Assembly (NCBI GenBank): GCA_964385045.1
Contig: CAYLNM010000210.1
Location: 1 to 6,080, forward strand
Direction: 5' to 3'
Origin: CAYLNM01 sp964385045
Lineage (GTDB): Bacteria > Planctomycetota > Phycisphaerae > Phycisphaerales > SM1A02
Length of the DNA: 6,080 nt
The translations under genes and the position numbers were made by a program. This document shows positions 1 through 5,902 of the stretch, piece after piece; the stretch's first letter is position 1, and each line of letters starts with the position of its first letter. The notes beneath the pieces are model-generated. The model ran no database searches. It was not told where the DNA came from and saw only the letters and a list, made by a program, of their open reading frames with translations.

Positions 1-294
1 GGCGCGGGCGGCAGGGGCGGTGGTGGAGCTCATCCCGCGAGCGTACCGGGCGGATGCGGGCGCCGGGGCGAGGATCCTCGCCGTGCGCACGACACGGGGC
101 CGGATCCCGCACGCATGCGGCGCCGCGGCCGCCGCCTCGCGGCCGCCGCCGCCGGGACGCACGACACCGGGCCGGATCCCGCACGCATGCGGGGCTCCGG
201 CCCGGGTCACGGGTGCGGGCCGACGGACGACCCGCTCCTCCTCCTCCTCGTCCCCCCGGCGACCTCCTCGCGGCCGATGCCGCCGGGCCGCACG
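1..294. other. Non-coding region downstream of the sorting-tail gene
   Basis: No gene is supportable. The region contains a 72-bp-period repeat (about 32-192), a perfect 16-bp palindrome centred on GGATCC (67-82), a 10-bp palindrome CGTGCGCACG (82-91) and a pyrimidine-rich stretch (about 235-270). Open frames here are Arg/Pro-rich artefacts. The window edge cuts off whatever lies further left. Confidence 0.6.
86..192. repeat. Direct repeat, two 35-bp units 72 bp apart
   Basis: Positions 86-120 and 158-192 are identical at 34 of 35 bases; only 96 (G) and 168 (C) differ. Each copy contains CCGGATCCCGCACGCATGCG, including the 8-bp palindrome CGCATGCG. A degenerate third copy at the same 72-bp period keeps ATCCCGC (32-38, against 104-110 and 176-182) and scattered further matches, so this looks like an eroded tandem array of about two and a half units. 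There is no CRISPR-like regularity and no mobile element. Confidence 0.8.
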
Positions 295-312
295 GCCCCC
301 CGGACGGGGGGC
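295..312 (-). terminator. Hairpin right after the sorting-tail gene, possible terminator
   Basis: A 7-bp GC-only inverted repeat (295-301 with 306-312, loop of 4) begins 4 bases past the stop codon. A second overlapping inverted repeat (285-290 with 293-298) could pair alternatively. No T-tract follows, so termination is inferred from position and stability only. Confidence 0.5.
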
Positions 313-316
313 TCCC

Positions 317-1042
317 TCAGCGAAGCCGTCGCCGCATCACGGCCGCCCCGAGCAGGCCCACGCCCGCCATCAGCACCGGCGCCGGCACCGGGACGACCTG
401 CACCGCCTTGAACTCCAGCGCGAGGTTGTCGCGGGTGGGCGTGCCGTCCTGCCAGGTCATCATCAGGTCGCCGGCGAGCGTCCAGCTCGAGTCGCCCAGG
501 CCCCCGGCCCCGCCGAGGGCGGCCCAGGCCTTGTCGGCCCCGCTGCCGTAGTTGGACGCCATGATGATCGAGCTGCCCGCGACGGCCTCGGCGCCGTCGC
601 CGTCGTCCCAGGTCAGGTTCGAGACCATGCCCATCGCGGTGCCGCCCTGGTCGTTGCGGGCCTTGAGCTGCAGCATGACGGTGTCGAAGCTGCCCGACGT
701 GACGTCGTAGGAGACCGACTCGAGCAGCGATCCGTCGAGCGACATCGACCACGTCAGGACGTCGCCGTCGTAGGCGAGCTCGAAGCCGTAGGTCTCGCCG
801 TCGGTCCAGGTGAGATGGCCCTGATCGAAGCCGGCCGAGATCCCGTCCCCGGCGCCCATCTCCCAGTCGCCGACCGACGCGGCGTGGCGGGCGACCGCGA
901 ACCACTCGGGCGAGGCGCTCGCGTAGTCGGTGCCGGCTTCCCAGAAGCCCGTGCCATCGTCGAGAAGCGACAGCTGGCTGGCGGAGGCGGTTCCGGCGAC
1001 GGTGACGGCCGCGGCGATCGCGGCAAGATGCATGCGCTGCAT
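317..1042 (-). CDS. Secreted protein with a VPxPA/PEP-CTERM-like sorting tail
   Basis: A 241-residue exported protein of unknown function. A signal peptide spans residues 1-21 (hydrophobic AAIAAAVTVAG, Ala-Ser-Ala at 19-21). The mature part is beta-rich, with FWEAGTDY, WTDGETYGFELAYDGD, a DTVMLQLKARN strand and NLALEFKAVQV. This resembles, from memory, the choice-of-anchor W domain of exosortase-sorted proteins; that assignment is tentative. The C-terminus has the tripartite sorting layout: VPVPAP, a short hydrophobic helix (VLMAGVGLLGAAVM), then RRRLR. Such tails are recognised by exosortase-type enzymes, which process and export surface or matrix proteins; none is encoded here. It contains no Cys. 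The start is fixed by the GAGAGGA site and the signal peptide. It has its own promoter candidate and a hairpin just after the stop, so it is probably monocistronic. No catalytic motif is visible; a structural or surface role is inferred. Confidence 0.9.
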   Translation of the reverse strand: MQRMHLAAIAAAVTVAGTASASQLSLLDDGTGFWEAGTDYASASPEWFAVARHAASVGDWEMGAGDGISAGFDQGHLTWTDGETYGFELAYDGDVLTWSMSLDGSLLESVSYDVTSGSFDTVMLQLKARNDQGGTAMGMVSNLTWDDGDGAEAVAGSSIIMASNYGSGADKAWAALGGAGGLGDSSWTLAGDLMMTWQDGTPTRDNLALEFKAVQVVPVPAPVLMAGVGLLGAAVMRRRLR

Positions 1043-1048
1043 GGGTGG

Positions 1049-1055
1049 TCCTCTC
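1049..1055 (-). promoter_or_regulatory. Ribosome binding site of the sorting-tail gene
   Basis: On the minus strand GAGAGGA lies 6 bases upstream of the ATG at 1042-1040. It fixes the start at this ATG. A longer in-frame reading to 1300 would add 86 Arg/Pro-rich residues and bury the signal peptide. Confidence 0.75.
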
Positions 1056-1072
1056 TTCCCTCGGTGTGTCTC

Positions 1073-1102
1073 GTCGCGGCGATCCCCGGCGAGGGCCGCG
1101 AC
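1073..1102 (-). promoter_or_regulatory. Inverted repeat in the 5' UTR of the sorting-tail gene
   Basis: GTCGCGGC (1073-1080) and GCCGCGAC (1095-1102) form a perfect 8-bp inverted repeat around a 14-base loop. It lies between the candidate promoter and the ribosome binding site. It could be a leader RNA hairpin or a dyad operator. The pairing is seen; the role is open, and dyads arise easily at this GC content. Confidence 0.35.
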
Positions 1103-1107
1103 ACTCG

Positions 1108-1136
1108 AACCTAATCCGAGCACGGCGGTTCGCCAG
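1108..1136 (-). promoter_or_regulatory. Candidate sigma-70-like promoter of the sorting-tail gene
   Basis: On the minus strand, CTGGCG (1136-1131) and TAGGTT (1113-1108) are separated by 17 bases. The -10 box keeps the key T1, A2 and T6, and the -35 box matches 3 of 6 positions. This is one of few AT-containing spots in the intergenic region, and it would start RNA near 1101, giving a leader of about 59 bases. The match is weak, so this is only a candidate. Confidence 0.3.
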
Positions 1137-1240
1137 TCCGGCGCCGGGTCTCCCACGCGGATGCCCCGGAATCGCCGTGAAGCCGGGCAAGCCTCGCGGT
1201 CGGCGCGGGCGGGCGGCGCGGATACTCGGACGCGGGGCAT

Positions 1241-1268
1241 GGGGCGGGCGGCGCGGGGCGGGCGGCGC
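1241..1268 (+). repeat. 14-bp perfect tandem duplication with G-quadruplex potential
   Basis: GGGGCGGGCGGCGC occurs twice head to tail (1241-1254 and 1255-1268). The G-runs at 1241-1244, 1246-1248, 1255-1258 and 1260-1262, with loops of 1, 6 and 1 bases, fit the G3N1-7 quadruplex pattern on the plus strand. It is non-coding and sits upstream of the sorting-tail gene, downstream of the protease gene. Confidence 0.7.
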
Positions 1269-1273
1269 GAGGT

Positions 1274-1337
1274 GCGGGACACGCGGGACACGCGGGGCAC
1301 GCGGCGCGGGGCGCGCGGGGCACGCGGCGCGGGACGC
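1274..1337. repeat. Short tandem repeats, 9-bp and 23-bp units
   Basis: GCGGGACAC occurs twice in tandem (1274-1282, 1283-1291), followed by the variant GCGGGGCAC (1292-1300). A 23-base unit beginning with that variant is itself tandemly repeated (1292-1314 and 1315-1337) with 22 of 23 bases identical. The structure looks like slippage-generated satellite DNA in an intergenic region. No function is evident. Confidence 0.75.
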
Positions 1338-1376
1338 AGGGCGATGGCTCCGCGGCGCGGGGCGGTCGGCGCGCGA

Positions 1377-1409
1377 CGAGGGCCCGGCGCCGAAGCGGCC
1401 GGGCCCTCG
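1377..1409 (-). terminator. Probable terminator hairpin of the protease transcript, UUCG loop
   Basis: A perfect 12-bp inverted repeat (1377-1388 with 1398-1409) begins 80 bases past the protease stop codon. Read on the minus strand, the loop contains GCTTCGGC, a C(UUCG)G tetraloop, which is exceptionally stable in RNA. Two inner base pairs and one bulged base would extend the stem. No T-tract follows, so this is either a U-less intrinsic terminator or a 3' end stabiliser; high-GC genomes often lack the U-tract. The inverted repeat is certain; the role is inferred. Confidence 0.6.
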
Positions 1410-1489
1410 GTGGGGGTCCGGGGGAGTCGGGCGAGGGGCTCGGGGTCAGCCGCGGGGGCCGGCTCGGGGCGTCGCCCGCACCGGGCGGA

Positions 1490-4400
1490 TCACTTGTCCT
1501 CCTCGGCGATGCCCATGCCGCTGCGGTCCGGGTCGGCGGGGCGGTTGCGGACGGGGTAGTCGAAGTCCTCCATCTCCTCGAGCATGAGCTCGATGGCCCG
1601 CTCGAGCTGGGGGTCGCCGCCGTCGACCATGAGGGCCGGGTCGTCGATCACCTCGATGTCGGGGTCGACGCCGTGGCCCTCGATGCCCCAGGTCCCGTCG
1701 GTCTCGTAGAAGCCGAAGGTGGGCACCGCGAGCGCGGTGCCGTCGACCAGGGCGGGGTTGCCGCTGATGCCGACGAGGCCGCCCCAGGTGCGGGTGCCGA
1801 TCAGCTTGCCGAGGCCGGCCTCGCGGAAGAGCCACGGGAACATGTCGCCGCCCGAGCCCGCCTGCCCGTTGATGAGCATGCACATCGGGCCGTGGAAGGC
1901 GTCCGGGGGCCACTTCCAGTCGATCGAGCCGCGGCGGGCCCAGAAGTTGGTGACCGGCCGGTTGAGCAGCTCGATGAACCGCGTCGGGATCTGGCCGCCG
2001 CCGTTCCACCGCTCGTCGATGATGAGGGCCTTGCGGTCGAGCTGGCCGTAGAACTGGCGGAACAGGTCGTTCTGCCCGCCCACGCCGGTGTTGGGCACGT
2101 AGATGTAGCCCACCTCGCCGTCCGTGGCCTCGGCCACGCGGCGCCGGTTCGACTCGATCCACGAACGGTAGCGGAGGCCGCGCTCGCTCCGGATCGGCCG
2201 CACGACGACGTCGCGGGCGTCGTCCAGCGACGGCGTCGGGCTCACCGCGAGGGTGATCTCGCGGCCGATCGTGTCGATGAACGCGGCCCACGGATCGAGC
2301 GACGGGTCGATCGGCACGCCGTTGACCGCGAGCACGTACTCGCCGGCCTCGATGCCGGTGTCCTGCATGCGGAGCGGATTGCGGGCGTCGACGTCCCAGT
2401 CCGCCCCCTCGATGATCCGGGCGATGCGGTACGCCCCGTCGTGGAGCTCCCAGTCGACCCCGAGCAGGCCGACCGGCCGCGACGGGCCGCGCTCGCTGTC
2501 GCCGGTGCGGTAGTACGCGTGGCCGACGTTCAGCTCGCTGATCATCTCGCGGATGATGAAGGTGAGGTCGTCTCGGACGACGGCGTCGGGGAGCATCGCC
2601 GCGTACTGCTCGTACACCGCGTCCCAGTCCACGCCGTGCATGTTCTCGACGTAGAAGTAGTCCCGCATGATGCGCCAGGCGTCGCGGAGCATCTGGCCCC
2701 ACTCGGCCCGCGGATCCACGTGGGCGATCATCCCGTCCGTGACCACCGGCTGCGGCGAGCCACCGGGCGAGGCGTTGCGGATCAGGCCGCCGCCGCGGCG
2801 GGGGAAGATCAGCTTCGAGCCGTCGGGCGACAGGATGAAGCCGGTGACGCCCGGCTGCACCGTCTGCTCGCTCGGGGCGTCGGCCGCGAGGTCGACGAGC
2901 TTGATGCCGGTGCCCGGCCCGCCGATGCGGACGAAGAGCAGCTGGTCGCGGTGGTTGACGCCGAGGCGGCCGAAGCTGCCGGTGGCGACCGGGACCATCA
3001 TCGCCCGGGACTCGAAGCCCTCGAGGTCGATCGCGAGGCGATCGGCGTCCTCGCCGTCCGCGTCGTCGTCCGCCGCGGCCGCGTCGTCGCCGGCCGGCTC
3101 CTCGCCCGGGGCGGGGCCGGTGCGATCGGCGCTCCAGTCGCCGCGGGCGTCCATCTCCTCGATCGACCACGTGCCCTCGAGGCGGTCGCCGTCGAGGGTG
3201 CCCTCGAGGATCGAGGTGCCGGTCTCGTCGGTGGCCCGGGCGGTGAAGGCGCCGGACTCGGCGTCGAAGGATGCCTCGTCGAAGGTCTCGGTGCTGCCCA
3301 TGAGACTCAGGGCGACGACCAGGTCGCCGTCCTCGCGGGCGATCGTCATGGTGAAGACGGCGGTGTCCCGCTCCGGGGGCAGGCCCATGGTGGTCAGGCC
3401 CGAGAGCCGTCCTCGCCAGGTGCCGGTGATGCCGTCCGCGAGGGCGAGCGCCGCGAGCCGCCGCTCGATCGCGGTCCGCACGCGGGCCTCGAGGGCGACG
3501 CGGCGGGCGGCGGCGAACGGACCGGCGTCCGAGCTCGCCTCAGCGGCGACGACCGAGGGGGTGGCGATCGAGCCGAAGGGTCCGGCCGCGGCAGCCGCGG
3601 TGCCGGCGGTCGCGACGGCGGCCGCCGCGTCGTCCGCCCGGCGGGCGGTCCAGTCGCCGCCCACGCCGAGCTCCACGAGCTGCCACTCGCCGGCGAGCTC
3701 GCCGCCGTCGAGGGTGCCGCGAAGGATCGAGGTCACGCCGTCGTCCACGCTTCGGGCCTCGAAGCGGCCGTTCGCGGGGTCGAAGCTCACGCGGTCGAAG
3801 TCCGAGGACTCGCCCATCGCGACGGTCGAGCCGACGAGCCGGCCGTCCCGCATCCCGATCGTCATCGTGAAGGGCAGCGAGTCGAGCTCGGGATCGATGG
3901 CCGAGAGGCCCTCGAGCACGCCCTCCCAGTCGCCGAGGATCGGCGCCATCGCGTCCGCGTCCGCGTCGGCGTCGCCGTCGTCGTCGCCCGCGGGCGGGGC
4001 CGCGTCGTCCTCGCGCTCCTCGTCCGGGGCCTCGTCGCGCTGCTCCTCGTCCGCGTCCTCCTCGTCGGCCGCGTCCATCCCGTCCCACGTCACCTCGTCG
4101 CTCGTGGGCGTCCACGGCAGCTCCACGTCCTCGCGGAGCGGGACCGCCATGAGGACCTCGCTGTCGTCGTAGATGAACGTGGTGTCGAGGTCGGAGTAGG
4201 TCGGGGAGAAGCGGCGGCTGCTGGTGAAGTACAGCCAGTGGCCGGAGCGGTCGAAGACGGGGTCGCCGTCGGAGAACATGCCGTCGGTGACGACGTGCAC
4301 GGTGTCGGCGTCGACCTCGTAGAGGTGGATGCGGCTGGTCGCGGACTCGGCGGTGGCCGAGGCGAAGGCGATCCAGCCCGAGTCGTGCGACCACGAGAGC

Positions 4401-5818
4401 GGTCGCTCGCCGCCCCACGGGTCGTCGTGGAAGACGCGGTGCTCCTCGGAGGCCACGTCGACGAGGTGGTACCGGCCGAGCTTGTCCGCGAACGCGATCA
4501 TCGAGCCGTCGGGCGACCACGTCGGGTTCGACGGAAACGTGCCGATGCCCGAGGTCAGCCGCCGCGTGACGCCGCGGCCGTCGGACTGCCGGACGTACAG
4601 CTCGTACTCGTCGGTGGCGTCGGAGAAGTACGCGACCCAGCGGCCGCAGGGGCTCCACGACGGATCGCGCTCGGCCACGTCGTCGGTGGCGGTGAGGTTG
4701 CGGGGCGAGCCGTGCTCGGAAGGCAGCGTCCAGACGTCGCCGCGGGCGCCGGCCACGGCACGCACGCCCTTGGGCGAGAGGCCCCACGCGGTGATGAAGT
4801 CGCTCGCGTCGATCCGCTGCGGGCGGAGCGTGGGCCGGGCGCCGGGGATCTCGACCCGGACGGTGCGGATGCGGCCGGTGCGGAGGTCCATCGCCTTGAG
4901 GTCGGCCGCGTGCTGGAAGACGATCTCGCCGCGGCCGCGGGGACCGGGGCCCATCGACGGCCACTTGACGTCGTAGTCCTCGAAGTCGGTGACCTGCTCG
5001 GCCTCGCCGCTGGCCACGTCGTACCGCCACAGGTTCAGGCGGTGGGCCGGGCCGGCGTCCGAGAGGTAGTAGAGCTCGTCGCCGTCGGGCGACCACATCG
5101 GCTGGGTGTCGGTGCCCTCCCAGTCGGTGACGCGGCGGCTCTCCATCGTCTCGAGGTTGAACAGCCAGACGTCGCTGGCCCATCCGCCGCGGTACCGCTT
5201 CCAGGTGCGCGTGTCGCGGTTCACCGGCGTGTAGGCGAGCCAGCTGCCGTCCGGCGAGATGGCCGCGGCCGAGCCGTACGGCACCGGCAGGGGCTCCGGC
5301 ATGCCGCCGTCCTTCCCGACGGTGAACAGCCGCCGGGCCCGCGGGTTGTCCGACGTCATGGTCGAGTTGAAGAGCAGGCGGTCGGCGCCGTGCCAGTCGT
5401 CGAGCGCCTCGCCGTCGGGGTGGTGCGTGACCCGCGTCGGGATCCCGCCCTCGACCGGCACGACGTACAGGTCCTGGTCGCCGTCGTAGTTGCCCTGGAA
5501 GGCGATGTGCCGGCCGTCGGGACTGAACCGTGGCCGCCGCTCGATCCCGGGCGGGCTCGCGAGCGGGCGGGCGGTCCCGCCGGTGCGGTCGACGACCCAC
5601 AGGTCGTTGGCGTAGCTGAAGACGATCGCGTCGGCGCTGATGTCCGGCCAGCGGAGCATGCCCGGGTTGGGCAGGTGGTCGTCCGCGGCGCGGGTGGCGG
5701 CGGCCGCCGTGGCCGTGGCCGTGGTGGCCGCCGCGGTGGCGAGGGATGCGGCGGCGGCCGGAACGGCGAGGCCGGCGGCGAGCAGGCCGGCGGCGAGGGG
5801 GCGGGTCGGATGGGCCAT
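1490..5818 (-). CDS. Exported tricorn-type serine protease (S41 family) with a duplicated domain inserted in the beta-propeller region
   Basis: Predicted periplasmic self-compartmentalising peptidase that would trim oligopeptides; 1442 aa against 1071 in Thermoplasma tricorn. Residues 1-24 form a signal peptide (R6, hydrophobic 7-24, Ala-X-Ala near 22-24), followed by an Ala/Thr-rich stretch to 45. Residues 49-340 match the six-bladed propeller, starting MLRWPDIS. Residues 341-570 begin the second propeller, with PD40-type SPDG-like turns at 99, 188, 243, 348, 389 and 435, and the conserved SPTYSDLDTTFIY at 538-550. Residues 581-926 are an insert with two related domains. The propeller resumes at IDLEGFESR (930-938). 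Tricorn C1 covers about 1038-1105, PDZ about 1115-1208, and the C2/S41 core about 1210-1395. Predicted catalytic residues are H1100 (NVGH), S1322 (AGSGGD) and E1380 (IEGHGVDPDIEV). Tricorn's Ser745 and Asp966 positions appear to be G1099 and G1323. The ATG at 5818 is favoured because it precedes the signal peptide and follows a GGAG. Family call is firm; substrate is unknown. Confidence 0.95.
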   Translation of the reverse strand: MAHPTRPLAAGLLAAGLAVPAAAASLATAAATTATATAAAATRAADDHLPNPGMLRWPDISADAIVFSYANDLWVVDRTGGTARPLASPPGIERRPRFSPDGRHIAFQGNYDGDQDLYVVPVEGGIPTRVTHHPDGEALDDWHGADRLLFNSTMTSDNPRARRLFTVGKDGGMPEPLPVPYGSAAAISPDGSWLAYTPVNRDTRTWKRYRGGWASDVWLFNLETMESRRVTDWEGTDTQPMWSPDGDELYYLSDAGPAHRLNLWRYDVASGEAEQVTDFEDYDVKWPSMGPGPRGRGEIVFQHAADLKAMDLRTGRIRTVRVEIPGARPTLRPQRIDASDFITAWGLSPKGVRAVAGARGDVWTLPSEHGSPRNLTATDDVAERDPSWSPCGRWVAYFSDATDEYELYVRQSDGRGVTRRLTSGIGTFPSNPTWSPDGSMIAFADKLGRYHLVDVASEEHRVFHDDPWGGERPLSWSHDSGWIAFASATAESATSRIHLYEVDADTVHVVTDGMFSDGDPVFDRSGHWLYFTSSRRFSPTYSDLDTTFIYDDSEVLMAVPLREDVELPWTPTSDEVTWDGMDAADEEDADEEQRDEAPDEEREDDAAPPAGDDDGDADADADAMAPILGDWEGVLEGLSAIDPELDSLPFTMTIGMRDGRLVGSTVAMGESSDFDRVSFDPANGRFEARSVDDGVTSILRGTLDGGELAGEWQLVELGVGGDWTARRADDAAAAVATAGTAAAAAGPFGSIATPSVVAAEASSDAGPFAAARRVALEARVRTAIERRLAALALADGITGTWRGRLSGLTTMGLPPERDTAVFTMTIAREDGDLVVALSLMGSTETFDEASFDAESGAFTARATDETGTSILEGTLDGDRLEGTWSIEEMDARGDWSADRTGPAPGEEPAGDDAAAADDDADGEDADRLAIDLEGFESRAMMVPVATGSFGRLGVNHRDQLLFVRIGGPGTGIKLVDLAADAPSEQTVQPGVTGFILSPDGSKLIFPRRGGGLIRNASPGGSPQPVVTDGMIAHVDPRAEWGQMLRDAWRIMRDYFYVENMHGVDWDAVYEQYAAMLPDAVVRDDLTFIIREMISELNVGHAYYRTGDSERGPSRPVGLLGVDWELHDGAYRIARIIEGADWDVDARNPLRMQDTGIEAGEYVLAVNGVPIDPSLDPWAAFIDTIGREITLAVSPTPSLDDARDVVVRPIRSERGLRYRSWIESNRRRVAEATDGEVGYIYVPNTGVGGQNDLFRQFYGQLDRKALIIDERWNGGGQIPTRFIELLNRPVTNFWARRGSIDWKWPPDAFHGPMCMLINGQAGSGGDMFPWLFREAGLGKLIGTRTWGGLVGISGNPALVDGTALAVPTFGFYETDGTWGIEGHGVDPDIEVIDDPALMVDGGDPQLERAIELMLEEMEDFDYPVRNRPADPDRSGMGIAEEDK
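3122..3430 (-). repeat. Inserted domain, copy 2 (protease residues 797-899)
   Basis: Second copy of the inserted module, starting ITGTWRGRLSGL and ending in GDWSADR. Hand alignment with copy 1 gives about 46 identities over 101 positions. There is one two-residue indel before the shared FTMTI and none after it. The best conserved parts are FD..SFD...G.F.AR, TSIL.GTLDG..L.G.W and GDW.A.R. At DNA level, 3188-3217 and 3704-3733 match at 26 of 30 bases, consistent with an internal duplication. A second acidic linker follows (residues 904-926, 11 of 23 acidic) before the propeller resumes. I cannot assign a named family. Confidence 0.85.
3638..3940 (-). repeat. Inserted domain, copy 1 (protease residues 627-727)
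   Basis: First copy of a roughly 100-residue module inside the tricorn-type protease. It starts ILGDWEGVLEGL, contains FTMTI (650-654), DGRLVG, MGE and FDRVSFD, and ends TSILRGTLDG ... GDWTARR. The alternation of short hydrophobic strands with DG/NG turns suggests a small all-beta fold, possibly a lipocalin-like barrel. That fold is inference. An acidic linker precedes it (residues 581-623, 23 of 43 residues Asp or Glu), and an Ala-rich linker (728-795) follows it. Copy 2 lies exactly 172 residues (516 bases) further along from FTMTI onward. Confidence 0.85.
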
Positions 5819-5829
5819 CCTGGAAGGAT

Positions 5830-5833
5830 CTCC
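5830..5833 (-). promoter_or_regulatory. Ribosome binding site of the tricorn-type protease gene
   Basis: On the minus strand GGAG lies 11 bases upstream of the ATG at 5818-5816. The spacing is slightly long but acceptable. It supports this ATG, which is also the one that yields an intact signal peptide. Confidence 0.55.
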
Positions 5834-5874
5834 GTCGGTGGTCGGCCGGGGCCGGGGCCGGGGAGGCCGGCGGC

Positions 5875-5902
5875 GGGACGGCGGGAAGGCGGGAAGGCGG
5901 GG
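5875..5902 (+). repeat. Eight-base-period G-run array with G-quadruplex potential
   Basis: Four G-runs (5875-5877, 5883-5885, 5891-5893, 5899-5902) are each separated by a five-base loop: ACGGC once, then AAGGC twice. This fits the G3N1-7 quadruplex pattern on the plus strand, which is the template strand for the protease gene. It lies 57-84 bases upstream of the start codon. A regulatory role is possible but not shown. Confidence 0.55.

Larger units (their letters stand above)
1043..1489. other. Intergenic region between the protease and sorting-tail genes
   Basis: These 447 bases contain no supportable gene. From the protease side they hold the UUCG hairpin (1377-1409), then short G+C tandem repeats (about 1207-1337). 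Next comes a short AT-containing island (about 1108-1117) that may be a promoter for the downstream minus-strand gene, a hairpin in its predicted 5' UTR, and its ribosome binding site. Open frames crossing this region read as Arg/Gly/Pro-rich low-complexity protein and show no domain features. Confidence 0.7.

Noticed and set aside
86..192. A CRISPR array or IS end, suggested by the 35-bp direct repeats
   Set aside because: There are only two good copies, the spacer is 37 bp of GC-rich DNA continuing a 72-bp period, and there are no cas genes, transposase or terminal inverted repeats.
20..1114. A 364-residue plus-strand open frame at the left end
   Set aside because: It runs antisense through the sorting-tail gene and across repeat DNA, and has no recognisable protein features.
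1043..1300. An extended N-terminus for the sorting-tail gene, starting at 1300
   Set aside because: The added 86 residues are Arg/Pro-rich and would bury the signal peptide. The ATG at 1042 has a well-placed GAGAGGA.
930..1559. Plus-strand open frames across the intergenic gap
   Set aside because: Arg/Gly-rich translations of GC tandem repeats with no convincing ribosome binding site or domain.
1446..3170. A 574-residue minus-strand open frame overlapping the protease C-terminal half
   Set aside because: Its translation is Arg/Pro/Gly-rich with no domain, in a different frame from the conserved C1, PDZ and S41 regions.
2667..4172. A 501-residue open frame on the plus strand, opposite the protease gene
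   Set aside because: It reads as Ser/Arg/Ala-rich low-complexity protein antisense to clear tricorn domains. Long antisense frames are expected at this GC content.
3540..5600. A 686-residue minus-strand open frame overlapping the protease propellers
   Set aside because: Arg/Pro-rich frame shadow of the real gene; the propeller motifs are all in the other frame.
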